Below are positions 16,647 to 26,188 of a stretch of 64,000 bases of DNA, piece after piece (position 1 is the first letter of the stretch; each line of letters starts with the position of its first letter). Source of the DNA: Helicobacter pylori_CU (lineage in GTDB: Bacteria > Campylobacterota > Campylobacteria > Campylobacterales > Helicobacteraceae); assembly GCF_000259235.1 (NCBI RefSeq), contig NC_017733.1, positions 1,488,001 to 1,552,000 of the forward strand. Direction: 5' to 3'. Under the pieces are notes generated by a model. It worked only from the letters and a program-made list of their open reading frames with translations. It searched no databases and was not told the DNA's origin. The position numbers were made by a program, and so were the translations under genes.

Positions 16647-18831
16647 ATTGATAAGCCTTATTTAATTTTTTGACTTCCTCAAAACATGTATATAAATGAT
16701 CAAGGGATATGTCCAAAATGGGTTCAAACATGAAAGAGTTAATGTGGATATTTTCAGGAGTAATCATTAAAACCTTTTGTATAATTCTTTTTTCATCATC
16801 AAATAGTTCTTTTTTAGTGGCATCATATAACTCCCTTGTTTGATTTTTCTCCGATTTGAATTCTTGATTTAGTTTATTTAAATTTAGTTTATTTAACATC
16901 CATTCTTCAGCTTTTAATCTGATCACTATTGAAAAAATAATCTTATTTTGTAGTTCAATATGATTACGATTTTTATCGTTATAAATTTCTTCTGCAACAT
17001 TATAAATTGCTTGAAAGTATAATTCTGAGTTATCTTTTTCAATTTTTTTCTTTTTTCGCTCTGTGCCAAAAACGCTATCAAAAATCTTTGAAATAACTTG
17101 AATTTGAATATTTTTTGTATCTTCTTTAATGTGCAAGCAACTTGTAAGTTTTATATAATTTCTGTCTTTGTCTGCTTGAAAGCTTGTGTATTCAATCAAA
17201 TTTCTCACAAAAGGTATCAGTGTGAAAAAGTCTTTATCATCTTCTGAGTCTCTAATCCATTTAATAAAACTCTTCAAATACCCACCTTTTTCAAAAATTA
17301 TTTCTCTAGCATCATTTTTGCGGATTATTTTAATCTGTTCTCTAGGAATATCCAAACGGCTTGCTAGGGTGCGATAAAAATCAAAATTATGCGTCATCAC
17401 GAGCAATTTAAATTGTCTGCATTCTTGCAAATCCTTAAGATACTCAATAATTGCATATTTATTTCTATAATCAAAAGAGTCTGAAATATCATCAAAAACT
17501 AAAAGTTGGACTTTGTCGCTTCTTTTTCTAGCCTCAATTTCAAACAAGATTTGTAAGATATATAACGCTCTCTTTTCTCCTCCGCTTAAATGTTTTTGCA
17601 AATCTTCTTTTTGAACATTCATATCCTGATTGTCATCAGAAAATATAAATTTAAATTGCGCGGTGTCTTTATTCAATAAAATATCTTTTTGATTTTGAAG
17701 CTCCACTTTAAAGGGAACAAGAAATCTTTGATTAAAAATTTCAATGACAGATTCCCATTCTTTCTGGTCTTTGTTAGCTTGTTTTATAATTTCTTCTATT
17801 TTAGGCTTTTTCTCTCTATAAAGATTAACCAAACTTTTAACATTTTGAATAACTTGTTTAAGATAGCTAAACAACACCTTTTTTCTAAAAGAATCATAAT
17901 CTAAAAATTCTGTCAATAATGTATTATCCTTACTGATAGCATCTTTAAAGGCTTTAAGTTCCTTATTAGCATTTATGACTTTTTCAATCTTATCAAAGCT
18001 CTCTTTAAGATCCTCATTATTTAAAATTCTATTTTTTTCATTTTCAAAAATATCTGACAATTTTTGATAATTCGTAATTTCCTCTCCAGCAATTTTCAAA
18101 CTATGGTTAGCTTTAAAAAACCTGTTATTTTCTAAAGCTTTTTTAAGATCATCAGCATGGTTTGTTCCAAAATCCCCACTATTCATATGTTTAAAAATCT
18201 TAGATTGAGACAATAACTCTTGATATTTATTAAAATACTGCTCAATCAAATCATGATGCTTATTGACAAAATCTTTTACTTTTTTTGATCTATCAAATAT
18301 ATCACGATATTTAAAAGAATAGTGTTTTTCGCTGCTTTCTATTTCCGTCAAATGATTATCTAAAATTTCATAAAAACTTTTATTTTTTTCATTTTTAATG
18401 GTTTTTATTTCTTCTTCATAATCAAAACCGCTTGCAATATCTCTAAGACTTTTTAAAAGTGCCTTCTTTTCTTTTTCTAATTCTAAAAGAATATTATCAT
18501 ATCGTTGTTTGAGGTCTGATTTTGCCATAAAAGTTGTAACGCTGTCTTCAGAGCTAAATTCTTCATCATAAGAATGAAAAACAGCAACATTTTCTTTTGA
18601 TATTTTCTCACCATTAAATTCAATCTCTATTTTACTTTTACGATTAGGATAAAAATTATCTTTTGGCATTTCGTTATTTATCAAATCGGTCAGGCTTTTT
18701 GCAAATGAAGTTTTAAAAACCCCATTTTGAGCATATAAAAGATAGCTGTTTGATCGTGAAAAATCTAAAAATTTTTCTTGTATCTTGCCTATCCCATAAC
18801 AATTCTCTATATTGATAATTTCTAACTTCAT
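16645..18831 (-). CDS. AAA/ABC-type ATPase of the AAA_13/PrrC-RloC kind, candidate defence effector
   Basis: The 728-residue protein has a Walker-A-like AQNGVFKTS (34-42; a Phe replaces the usual Gly), long charged helical segments (about 100-370), an ABC signature LSGGEKRA (415-422), Walker B LLVFDDIS (443-450) and a switch His (481, VMTHNFDF). The C-terminal domain has R543-N-L-I-E547 and H567. That Arg-x3-Glu...His order is like the anticodon-nuclease triad of PrrC and RloC, though with shorter Glu-His spacing. There is no CxxC zinc hook, which argues against RloC. The gene lies between a type IIG and a type III R-M system inside 34-bp repeats, and looks more AT-rich than its neighbours. 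A tRNA-cutting guard is a hypothesis; a plain SMC-like ATPase is possible. Confidence 0.7.
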   Translation of the reverse strand: MKLEIINIENCYGIGKIQEKFLDFSRSNSYLLYAQNGVFKTSFAKSLTDLINNEMPKDNFYPNRKSKIEIEFNGEKISKENVAVFHSYDEEFSSEDSVTTFMAKSDLKQRYDNILLELEKEKKALLKSLRDIASGFDYEEEIKTIKNEKNKSFYEILDNHLTEIESSEKHYSFKYRDIFDRSKKVKDFVNKHHDLIEQYFNKYQELLSQSKIFKHMNSGDFGTNHADDLKKALENNRFFKANHSLKIAGEEITNYQKLSDIFENEKNRILNNEDLKESFDKIEKVINANKELKAFKDAISKDNTLLTEFLDYDSFRKKVLFSYLKQVIQNVKSLVNLYREKKPKIEEIIKQANKDQKEWESVIEIFNQRFLVPFKVELQNQKDILLNKDTAQFKFIFSDDNQDMNVQKEDLQKHLSGGEKRALYILQILFEIEARKRSDKVQLLVFDDISDSFDYRNKYAIIEYLKDLQECRQFKLLVMTHNFDFYRTLASRLDIPREQIKIIRKNDAREIIFEKGGYLKSFIKWIRDSEDDKDFFTLIPFVRNLIEYTSFQADKDRNYIKLTSCLHIKEDTKNIQIQVISKIFDSVFGTERKKKKIEKDNSELYFQAIYNVAEEIYNDKNRNHIELQNKIIFSIVIRLKAEEWMLNKLNLNKLNQEFKSEKNQTRELYDATKKELFDDEKRIIQKVLMITPENIHINSFMFEPILDISLDHLYTCFEEVKKLNKAYQ

Positions 18832-18922
18832 TGACTACTCCTTAGTAAATTTAATCAAACCTTATCGTATTCATTTCAATAAGACCTTTTTAAAGATTAA
18901 GTTTAAATTGATCCAAATTGAG

Positions 18923-18956
18923 ATTGTTCCATGTGAAACATTAGAGTAATTGAGCT
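18923..18956. repeat. 34-bp direct repeat, copy 2
   Basis: This is the partner of 16613-16646 (two mismatches), placed between the type III restriction gene and the ATPase start. The pair suggests the ATPase segment (about 2.3 kb) entered, or can leave, by recombination between them. Confidence 0.85.
18925..18940. promoter_or_regulatory. parS-like ParB site 2
   Basis: TGTTCCATGTGAAACA, identical to site 1, sits about 10.5 kb from the nearer end of dnaA. It also lies just downstream of the type III restriction gene stop (18965). Confidence 0.55.
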
Positions 18957-18964
18957 TATTAGCT

Positions 18965-21874
18965 CTAATCTTTACGATTTAAAATTTCATTAACCAACGC
19001 GCTTAATTGATCTTTGTTCGTTTTGGTTTTGTATTCAATATTCACGCCTTGCTTTTTTAAAGCTTCAAAAAATTTCTTAGCGGTTGAAATTTTCCGCTCT
19101 TCTTCAGGGCGTAATTCACTTTTTTTATCAACCCCCTTAGTTTCTACCACTAACAACACTTTTTTATCGTTATTTTCAACCACATACCCAAAATCAGGGC
19201 TATAAGTTTGATTTAACCCTACCGGGATTTTAACCCTAGGGAGCTTGCCAAAAACAATGATTTTAGTGTCGTTAGATTCTTCAATCGTGTCTTTTTCAAT
19301 CTCGCTCTCCACTTGCATGAAATTTTCATACAGGCATTTTTCTCGCACGCTTGAATTTTTAATTTCATATTTATCCCCATCCAAACTCCCGTCTAAAAAT
19401 TCTCTAATTTCTCCTTTTTCATCATAAAACGCATCGTTTTTTCTGTTTTTAATCGTCGTTTCGCGCATTTGATAGGAAATTTTATCTTTAATATTTTGAT
19501 AAATGATTTCCAAAAACAGCTCTTCTAACCGCCTTAAGCCCTCTTGTTCGTTTTTTTTAATTTCATTAAACTTGTTTTCATCAATGTTTTCCAACACTTT
19601 AGCCACGCTTTTAAAACTCAATTTCACCTTATTAGACAAGGCGCTGATAAATTCATGCAAGCTCCACACGCATGCGCTTTCTCGCTCAAAAATCTCTGTT
19701 TTGGCGTTATTTCCCATAGTTTCTACTTTTTTATGCGTCGTAACCGAAACGATTTTTGAACTGACCTTAAAAGAAGCATTGATCTTTTTGACAATCTCAT
19801 CAATCAAGCTCTCGCTATCAATGGCATAAGCGATCCGGGCTTGATGATTCAAACCCGCCCATAAGGTTTCAAATTTTTTAAAATTTTCTTTATTGATTTT
19901 GATTTTTTCAGTTTTTCGCTCGTTTTTGTTCCTAACTCTAAAATGGCCAATCAAGCGATCTTTTAAAAAATCTTTTAATTTTTCAAAATCCAAGTATTTT
20001 TCATCTTTTAATTTTTCTAGTTCCGGCTCTTTTTTTAAAAATTCGTTTTGATTGAGGGTGAGTTTAAAGTTTTCATCATCTGTTCTTTCTCCAAAACCCA
20101 AACCCTCCAACTTTTCAAATAAAGCCCCGTAATACCCTTTTTTAACCATGCCGCTTTTTTCTAACTCTTCTGCACTAAATACTTGTTTAATCAAACTATG
20201 TTCGCTTATCTCTTGCTGGATCGCTCCTACAAAATCCCCCTCCACTTGCGGCACGATCACGACTAATTCATTGACAAAATCAAAATCAGCATGCTCTTTA
20301 GTGATGCGCTCGCCCTTATCATTCACAGCGAGCCTTAGCCCCCTACCGATTTGTTGCAATTTAGTGATATTGGAATGGCTAGGGGCTAATTTGCAAATCG
20401 TCATCACGTTAGGATTATCCCACCCCTCTTGCAACGCCCATTGCGAAAAAATAAACCTGAGATCGGAATCAAAACTCAGCAATTTTTCTTTTTCTTTTAA
20501 AATGAGCGCGATCACTTGGGCTTCATCGCTCTCTTTCTTGCTTTTAGCAAAATACCCTCCATGCACTTTGTAAATAGCGTCTTTAGTGCGCTCTAAATAC
20601 GCTCTGTAATTTTCATCTAAAGGCTTTTTTAAGACTTTTTCAAGCTCTTGTTGGTAAAGTTTTTCAAATAAAAGGGCTAATTTAGCCGGCTGTTCATTTT
20701 CGCTTAAATAGCTATTCACCCCGCTAATAAACACCATGCACAAGGCTTTAATCCCCTTTTTAAAAAGCCCTTCTTCTCTTTCAAAATGGCTTTTTATCGC
20801 TTCTTTCAGCATCACTTCTTGCTCGCCCTCTAAAAGATGAGAAAAAGGCTCTTTTTGATCCAGCAACAAATTAACGCCGTTCAAAAAACGCACCTCTTTT
20901 TTAGTGATGTTTTCTACAATGTAATCTTCTAAAGCGCTGATTTGAGTTAGCACGCCTAAATTATCATGCGTTTTGACTTTGACGCTTTGAGTTTTATTTT
21001 CCAAATTCGTGTAATTGATCGTCGCTTCATTTTGTTTCTTGTTAGCCTCTTTAAGCTCTAAAAAATACTCATCACTCTCCCCCACAGACGCCACGCTAAT
21101 GCTTTTCACTAGGGCGCAATCAAACGCTTTTTTGCTGTCTAGCGCGTAAATCAGATTATTATAACCATCTTTAAAAGTCGCCCCAAACCTGAGCGTGATT
21201 AAAGCGTTTAATTGTTCCAAATATTTTTTTGTTTTATCGCCTAAAAATCGGTGCGGTTCGTCCATGATTACGATGGGGCGCATACTCGCTAAAGCTTGCA
21301 TGTAACTTTTTGCGCCATTGAATAGATTCGTGTTTTCTAGGCATGATTGATTGATAATGTTATCTTTTTTATTAAAGGCGGAAAAAGTCATCACCAACAC
21401 ACAGCATTTGTGGTTGCTCGCTAGAATAAACCTTTCTGTATTTTCATAGCTTTCTAAATGCGTGTTAGAATACTCGCTTTTAAAAAATTCTCTGGTGATT
21501 TCAACACTCTTTAAAACCCCTAATTTAATAGCGTTGCTTGGCACTAAAACGATAAATTTTGACAAATGGTAGTTTTTGTGCAAGGCATAAACGCATTCCA
21601 AAAAGCAAAAGGTCTTCCCGGTGCCTGTTTCCATTAAAATATCGCAGTTTAACGACTTCTCAATCCCCACGCTTCCCTGGGTTATTTTTTGTTTCGATCG
21701 CAAATTCTCAATATTTTCTAATAAAACATTTTTGAGCGCCTCTGTTTCAAAAACAGGGTTAGAAATCCTTTGAATATCTTCTTTTGACTCTTCAAAATAG
21801 ATCCCCTTAAACACCCCTAAAATTTGGTCCCGGCATTGCTCCTGATAATCCAATCGTTTGAATTTGATTTTCAC
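18965..21874 (-). CDS. res: Type III restriction subunit (Res)
   Basis: The 969-residue protein is a superfamily 2 helicase-nuclease. It has Walker A METGTGKTF (about residue 80), a DEPH box (about 204, IMDEPHRFLG), helicase motif VI-like QQIGRGLRLA (about 490) and a C-terminal PD-(D/E)xK site (SPDFGYVV...VVETKG, about 895-920). This is the usual layout of type III Res, which translocates or slides on DNA and cuts only with Mod. It starts 2 bases after the mod stop, so both come from one mRNA and are coupled. The frame is complete. Confidence 0.93.
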   Translation of the reverse strand: MKIKFKRLDYQEQCRDQILGVFKGIYFEESKEDIQRISNPVFETEALKNVLLENIENLRSKQKITQGSVGIEKSLNCDILMETGTGKTFCFLECVYALHKNYHLSKFIVLVPSNAIKLGVLKSVEITREFFKSEYSNTHLESYENTERFILASNHKCCVLVMTFSAFNKKDNIINQSCLENTNLFNGAKSYMQALASMRPIVIMDEPHRFLGDKTKKYLEQLNALITLRFGATFKDGYNNLIYALDSKKAFDCALVKSISVASVGESDEYFLELKEANKKQNEATINYTNLENKTQSVKVKTHDNLGVLTQISALEDYIVENITKKEVRFLNGVNLLLDQKEPFSHLLEGEQEVMLKEAIKSHFEREEGLFKKGIKALCMVFISGVNSYLSENEQPAKLALLFEKLYQQELEKVLKKPLDENYRAYLERTKDAIYKVHGGYFAKSKKESDEAQVIALILKEKEKLLSFDSDLRFIFSQWALQEGWDNPNVMTICKLAPSHSNITKLQQIGRGLRLAVNDKGERITKEHADFDFVNELVVIVPQVEGDFVGAIQQEISEHSLIKQVFSAEELEKSGMVKKGYYGALFEKLEGLGFGERTDDENFKLTLNQNEFLKKEPELEKLKDEKYLDFEKLKDFLKDRLIGHFRVRNKNERKTEKIKINKENFKKFETLWAGLNHQARIAYAIDSESLIDEIVKKINASFKVSSKIVSVTTHKKVETMGNNAKTEIFERESACVWSLHEFISALSNKVKLSFKSVAKVLENIDENKFNEIKKNEQEGLRRLEELFLEIIYQNIKDKISYQMRETTIKNRKNDAFYDEKGEIREFLDGSLDGDKYEIKNSSVREKCLYENFMQVESEIEKDTIEESNDTKIIVFGKLPRVKIPVGLNQTYSPDFGYVVENNDKKVLLVVETKGVDKKSELRPEEERKISTAKKFFEALKKQGVNIEYKTKTNKDQLSALVNEILNRKD

Positions 21875-21876
21875 CT

Positions 21877-23802
21877 CTACCCCCTAATCTTTAAATCGCC
21901 GCTCTCTAATTTCAAATCAAACAAATTACTGCCCAATTCCAAACACAGCCTGTCGTTACTGATAGCGGGCATATACATGCTAATTTTTTCCACCCCTTTA
22001 TCTTTCAAGTTTTCTAAAACCTCACTCATTTCTATATCCCCCACAATGAAAGCCGTATTTTCAGCCAGATACAAGGCGTTTTCAATCAAGCAAGTTATAG
22101 GGGTGGTGAGCTCCAAACCCTCGCAGCCTAAAAGCTTGATTGAAATCGTTTGGGTTTCCATTTTGTCAGGGTTTGAATAAGCGAACAAATCCTTTTGATG
22201 GGCTTGACTGAGATTTTTATCATTAACATGCGTTTCATCATCAATGATTTCAAACGCTCTAAACCCCACGTCTAAATTGGGGCAAGCTTCTTGGATTTTA
22301 GCCCCCGCTCTTTTAATCCTTTCTTCGGTGATGTCAAAAATGCTTGGGGAGAGTGATTTTAGGGTGTTTAAACAAAAATCATGCGCGCTTTTGTTTTTCT
22401 TGGGATCAATTTTTTCATCTAACTGGACGAGAATGAAGCGCCTTTCTTTAAATGCGGCGTTCAAGCCATTAAATAACCCCCCCCCCTCACTTAATTTTTG
22501 ATAATCGCTCTTATTACTCTCTAACACGGCATGCGCGGTCGTCCCACTCCCAGCGAAAAAATCTAAGATGATGTCGCCTTTTTCGGTAGTTTGATCTATA
22601 AGAAAACTTATCAATTCAACAGGTTTAGAATAATCAAAAATATTCTTAACATTAAAAATTGATTGCAATTTTTTATTTGACATATCATTAGAGTATTTAT
22701 TATCTAAAAATTCTATACTTGAAATATTTTTAGTGCGGTTAAAATATTCTATTTTATAAGGCTTGCTATCAGATATTTTAGCCTTTGTGTAAGTTTTTGT
22801 ATAAATTCTATTGTTTTTAACTTCTACAAAACCATTAGCCAATCCAAAATCAAATTTTGCTTTGCTCCAACGCCAAACCCAATCAATCGTTCCAAAATTA
22901 CCTTTTTGTCTTTCAGTATAAGTTTCCAATCCGCCAGCATAAAACTTTTCATTACCAATTACAATTTCATAATCCATTTTTTTATTATATTGAAGTGAAT
23001 TGTAATCCAAATTTTGATTTAATTTATACCCACCTCTTTCATTGTAAAATTCATCTTTTAAAGGGTAATCGTTTTCATCAATATCAATCTGTTTAAAATT
23101 AATACTATTCTTTTGATAACACAAAACATAATCATGATTTTTAGCGATTTGATTAGTAGATTTTCCTGCTTTCTTTGTTAATCTTGGCATTTCAGCCACA
23201 AAATTCCCCTCCCCAAAAATTTCATCGCATAAAAGTTTGAGTTGGGCGGCTTCGTTATCGTCAATAGAAATGAAAATCACGCCGTCTTGTTTGAGCAAAT
23301 CTCTAGCGAGCAGCAATCTAGGATACATGAAACTAAGCCACCCGCTATGGCTTTTTAACCCAAAAAGATTCTTGATATAATCCAACTTTTCTTTAGAATA
23401 ATCCAATTGTTTTAAAACCTCTTCATTGGATTGCGAGAAATCATCGCCATAGATAAAATTCTCGTTTTTCGTGTTGTAAGGCGGATCAATGTAAATCATT
23501 TTGATTTTTTCACTATAGCTTTGTTTTAAGATTTTGAGAGCGTCTAAATTATCGCCCTTGATGAGAATGTGCTTGCTCGTGGATTCATGTAAGGGCTTTA
23601 AAATCTTATGATTTTTCTTAAAAGCTTGATTCAAGGCGATTTTCTTACCCACAAAATCCAACCCATAGCCCTCTTCTTTTATTTCGCTAAAATCCCCGAG
23701 TAACGCTTTTAATTTTCCTGTATCCAGCGTGAGTTGGTTGTCATTTTCTATACTCAAGCAACCGGGAAAATAACGATTAAAAATTTCTACATTTTTTTTC
23801 AT
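21877..23802 (-). CDS. modH: Type III DNA adenine methyltransferase, phase-variable (ModH-type)
   Basis: The 641-residue methylase has catalytic DPPYN (about 106-110) before AdoMet-binding DFFAGSGTT (about 414-422), the beta-class order of type III Mod. The region between (about 200-390) is the target recognition domain and looks more AT-rich than the flanks, as expected for exchangeable specificity domains. Codons 439-442 contain a G10 tract (22477-22486 as C10). The tract is in frame here, so the gene is ON. H. pylori modH switching is known to control a phasevarion. It methylates adenines for the Res encoded next. Confidence 0.92.
   Translation of the reverse strand: MKKNVEIFNRYFPGCLSIENDNQLTLDTGKLKALLGDFSEIKEEGYGLDFVGKKIALNQAFKKNHKILKPLHESTSKHILIKGDNLDALKILKQSYSEKIKMIYIDPPYNTKNENFIYGDDFSQSNEEVLKQLDYSKEKLDYIKNLFGLKSHSGWLSFMYPRLLLARDLLKQDGVIFISIDDNEAAQLKLLCDEIFGEGNFVAEMPRLTKKAGKSTNQIAKNHDYVLCYQKNSINFKQIDIDENDYPLKDEFYNERGGYKLNQNLDYNSLQYNKKMDYEIVIGNEKFYAGGLETYTERQKGNFGTIDWVWRWSKAKFDFGLANGFVEVKNNRIYTKTYTKAKISDSKPYKIEYFNRTKNISSIEFLDNKYSNDMSNKKLQSIFNVKNIFDYSKPVELISFLIDQTTEKGDIILDFFAGSGTTAHAVLESNKSDYQKLSEGGGLFNGLNAAFKERRFILVQLDEKIDPKKNKSAHDFCLNTLKSLSPSIFDITEERIKRAGAKIQEACPNLDVGFRAFEIIDDETHVNDKNLSQAHQKDLFAYSNPDKMETQTISIKLLGCEGLELTTPITCLIENALYLAENTAFIVGDIEMSEVLENLKDKGVEKISMYMPAISNDRLCLELGSNLFDLKLESGDLKIRG
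22477..22486 (-). repeat. G10 phase-variation tract in modH
   Basis: Ten C on the plus strand read as ten G in the mod gene (Glu-Gly-Gly-Gly codons). A gain or loss of one base by slipped-strand pairing would shift the frame after the AdoMet motif and truncate Mod by about 200 residues, also uncoupling Res. Confidence 0.92.
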
Positions 23803-23889
23803 TAACGCTTTTTTCTTGATCCATTTCTTTATTTTGCATTACTATCCTTTATTTTAAATGATTTAAATTACCCAATTCCGCCTTAATTT

Positions 23890-25776
23890 TCAATTTTCAA
23901 ATGTTCCTTGTGAAACGCTAGCGTTTTTTAAAAAATCTTGTTTCACTTCAGCGATAATGTTTTCATCTCTGGCTAAGTCAATGTATTCAAAACTATTCCC
24001 GCTCTGTTCCCCCCCTTGGAGTAAATCCCCGCTTTTTCTGTATTGTAAATCCAATTCAGCGATTTTAAAGCCGTCTAATTCATCAGCAAACTTTTCCAAT
24101 CGTTCGTTTTCTTCTTGGATCGTGCATAAAAAACAATAGCCTTTCAAGCCGTTACGAGACACGCGCCCCCTTAACTGGTGTAAAGTCGCTAAGCCTAACC
24201 TTTCGGGCGCTAAGATCACCATCACGCTCAATCGTGGTAAAGAAATGCCCACCTCAATGAGCGTAGTCGCTAAAAGAATGCTCCCAAACTCTCTAAATTC
24301 TTCAATCACTTCTTCTTTATTTTTATCTTGCCCTGAAGTGGTATAAACATTTTTAAAGCGTTTTTGCCAAAAACTCGCCCCCTCACTGAGCGATAAATAC
24401 GGGATTTTTTCGCTCTCATTCACCAATGGATAAACGACAATGACTTGATGGTTTTTAGCGATTTCTTCGCTGATTTTTTCCATCACTATTTTAAAATCTC
24501 TTTTATGCAAGACTAAAGTTTCAATTTCTTTAGGGTAAGGGATTTCTCTAATCATGGTCGTTTTCACAAACGCGCTTTTGGCTAAAGCCAGAGTGCGAGG
24601 AATGGGGGTAGCGGAAAATTGCAAAGAATGGGGTTTATTGCCCTTACTGCTTGCCATTTTTTCTAATTGGTAGCGCTGCTTGGTGCCAAATCGGTGCTGT
24701 TCATCAGTGATTACTAGTGCGAATTCATTCAAATCGCGCTTATCAAACAACAACGCTTGCGTGCCGATAACCACATGCGTGATTGTTTCAAACAAATGAT
24801 TGGATCGCTTCTTGTGGCTCCCGCCGAGCAATAATTCCACTTCAAAATAAGGGGGTAAAAATTTTAAAGCTTCGTTATAAAGCTGTTTAGCGAGAATGGA
24901 AGTGGGCGCCATTAAAAGGGTTTTATTAGGGTAAGCTAATACCATGCTCGCTAAAATCACCATCGTTTTCCCGCACCCCACATCGCCTATAATCAAACGC
25001 TTGCACGCTATAGAACTGGTGAGATCGCTTTGGATTTCTTTAATGGCGTTTTGTTGATCGCGCGTGAGTTTGAAGGGTAAAGAAGCGGTAAACGCTTTCA
25101 GGCGTTCGCTGTTATTGGGGCATGCGATTTTAGCGCCAAATTGCAATTTCTTGCGATCTAAATTTTTCATATAAAAAAGCATTTCAATGTATTTTAATGC
25201 ATTTAAATGTCGTGAAGGAAAATTTTTATTCGTTTCAAAATCCTTGACAAAATGCGGCGTGGGGAAAAAGATTTCTAACAACAAATGCGCGATATTTTCT
25301 TTAACGCCTTCCTTTTTTAAATTTTCTAATGAAATGAGTTTTTGTAAATTTTCTTGTATTTTTTTATGATTTTTAACTTTTTTAAAAATTAAAGAAATTT
25401 TGCCAAATTCGGTAAGGATTTTAGGCGTGTTAATGATATAAGCTTGATTAAAAGAGCTTTGCTCTAATTTACCATAAATGAACAAACTCTCGCCGGTTTT
25501 AAACTGGCTGTGATGGAACGCGCTGTGATTGAAAAAAACAAGCTCTAAATTTTTGTAAAATCGTTTGGAATAGGCAAAAATCTTTAAAACTTTGGCGTAG
25601 TTTCTTTTATCTAAAATACCCACTTCTAAAACGCCGCTCAAGCCCGTTTCAAAACGCTCTAATAAATTCAAATCTTTATAGCCTTTGGGCGTATAAACAA
25701 GCAAAGCTTCTAAAAGCGATTTCACGTTCAATGTTTTTAATAAGTCATCTGTTTCTTGCAATTTGTTCTTAGTCAA
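23890..25776 (-). CDS. recG: ATP-dependent DNA helicase RecG
   Basis: The 628-residue protein has helicase motifs GDVGCGKTMV (about 257), DEQHRFGTKQR (about 350), SATPIPRTLAL (about 380) and QLRGRVSRNGLKG (about 528). The order and the N-terminal wedge region fit RecG, which reverses stalled forks and branch-migrates junctions. It is shorter than enterobacterial RecG, as in other H. pylori strains. The first TTG (25776) is used here; a second in-frame TTG at 25761 would give 623 residues. A parS-like sequence lies inside its 3' end. Confidence 0.93.
   Translation of the reverse strand: MTKNKLQETDDLLKTLNVKSLLEALLVYTPKGYKDLNLLERFETGLSGVLEVGILDKRNYAKVLKIFAYSKRFYKNLELVFFNHSAFHHSQFKTGESLFIYGKLEQSSFNQAYIINTPKILTEFGKISLIFKKVKNHKKIQENLQKLISLENLKKEGVKENIAHLLLEIFFPTPHFVKDFETNKNFPSRHLNALKYIEMLFYMKNLDRKKLQFGAKIACPNNSERLKAFTASLPFKLTRDQQNAIKEIQSDLTSSIACKRLIIGDVGCGKTMVILASMVLAYPNKTLLMAPTSILAKQLYNEALKFLPPYFEVELLLGGSHKKRSNHLFETITHVVIGTQALLFDKRDLNEFALVITDEQHRFGTKQRYQLEKMASSKGNKPHSLQFSATPIPRTLALAKSAFVKTTMIREIPYPKEIETLVLHKRDFKIVMEKISEEIAKNHQVIVVYPLVNESEKIPYLSLSEGASFWQKRFKNVYTTSGQDKNKEEVIEEFREFGSILLATTLIEVGISLPRLSVMVILAPERLGLATLHQLRGRVSRNGLKGYCFLCTIQEENERLEKFADELDGFKIAELDLQYRKSGDLLQGGEQSGNSFEYIDLARDENIIAEVKQDFLKNASVSQGTFEN
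23902..23917. promoter_or_regulatory. Degenerate parS-like site 3
   Basis: TGTTCCTTGTGAAACG, inside the 3' end of recG, shares TGTTCC-x-TGTGAAAC with sites 1 and 2 and differs from the parS consensus at three positions. It could be a weak ParB site, or coincidence. Confidence 0.3.
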
Positions 25777-25837
25777 TCCTTAATCGTTTTTATGATAAGA
25801 TAACCAAATTATACATTGACTTAAGGAAATTTAATTG

Positions 25838-26185
25838 ATGAAATCTAAAATCACTCATTTTATCGCTATCTCTTTTGTTTTAAGCGTGTTGAGCGCATGC
25901 AAAGACGAGCCTAAAAAATCGTCCCAATCGCACCAAAACAACACTAAAACCACTCAAAACAATCCAATCAATCAAGCGAATAAGGATATAAAAAAGATTG
26001 AGCATGAAGAAGAAGATGAAAAAGCCACTAAAGAAGTGAATGATCTGATCAATAACGAAAATAAAATTGATGAAATCAATAATGAAGAAAACGCTGATCC
26101 TTCGCAAAAAAGAACGAACAACGTTTTGCAACGAGCCACTAACCACCAAGACAATCTTAACTCCCCACTCAACAGGAAGTATTAA
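25838..26185 (+). CDS. Small lipoprotein
   Basis: The product (115 residues from the ATG at 25838; a TTG sits at 25835) has a lipoprotein signal ending in LSVLSAC, so lipidation at the Cys near residue 21 is expected. The mature part is very hydrophilic, rich in Asn, Lys and Glu, and probably disordered, with coiled-coil-like KKIEHEEEDEKATKEV. It is likely anchored on a periplasmic membrane face. An AAGGAA ribosome site precedes it. It lies 3 bases before an outer-membrane-like gene, so they may work together. Function unknown. Confidence 0.75.
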   Translation: MKSKITHFIAISFVLSVLSACKDEPKKSSQSHQNNTKTTQNNPINQANKDIKKIEHEEEDEKATKEVNDLINNENKIDEINNEENADPSQKRTNNVLQRATNHQDNLNSPLNRKY

Positions 26186-26188
26186 AGT

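Noticed and set aside
24009..24015. C7 run in recG
   Set aside because: Seven bases within coding Gly/Glu codons; a housekeeping gene, unlikely to be switched.
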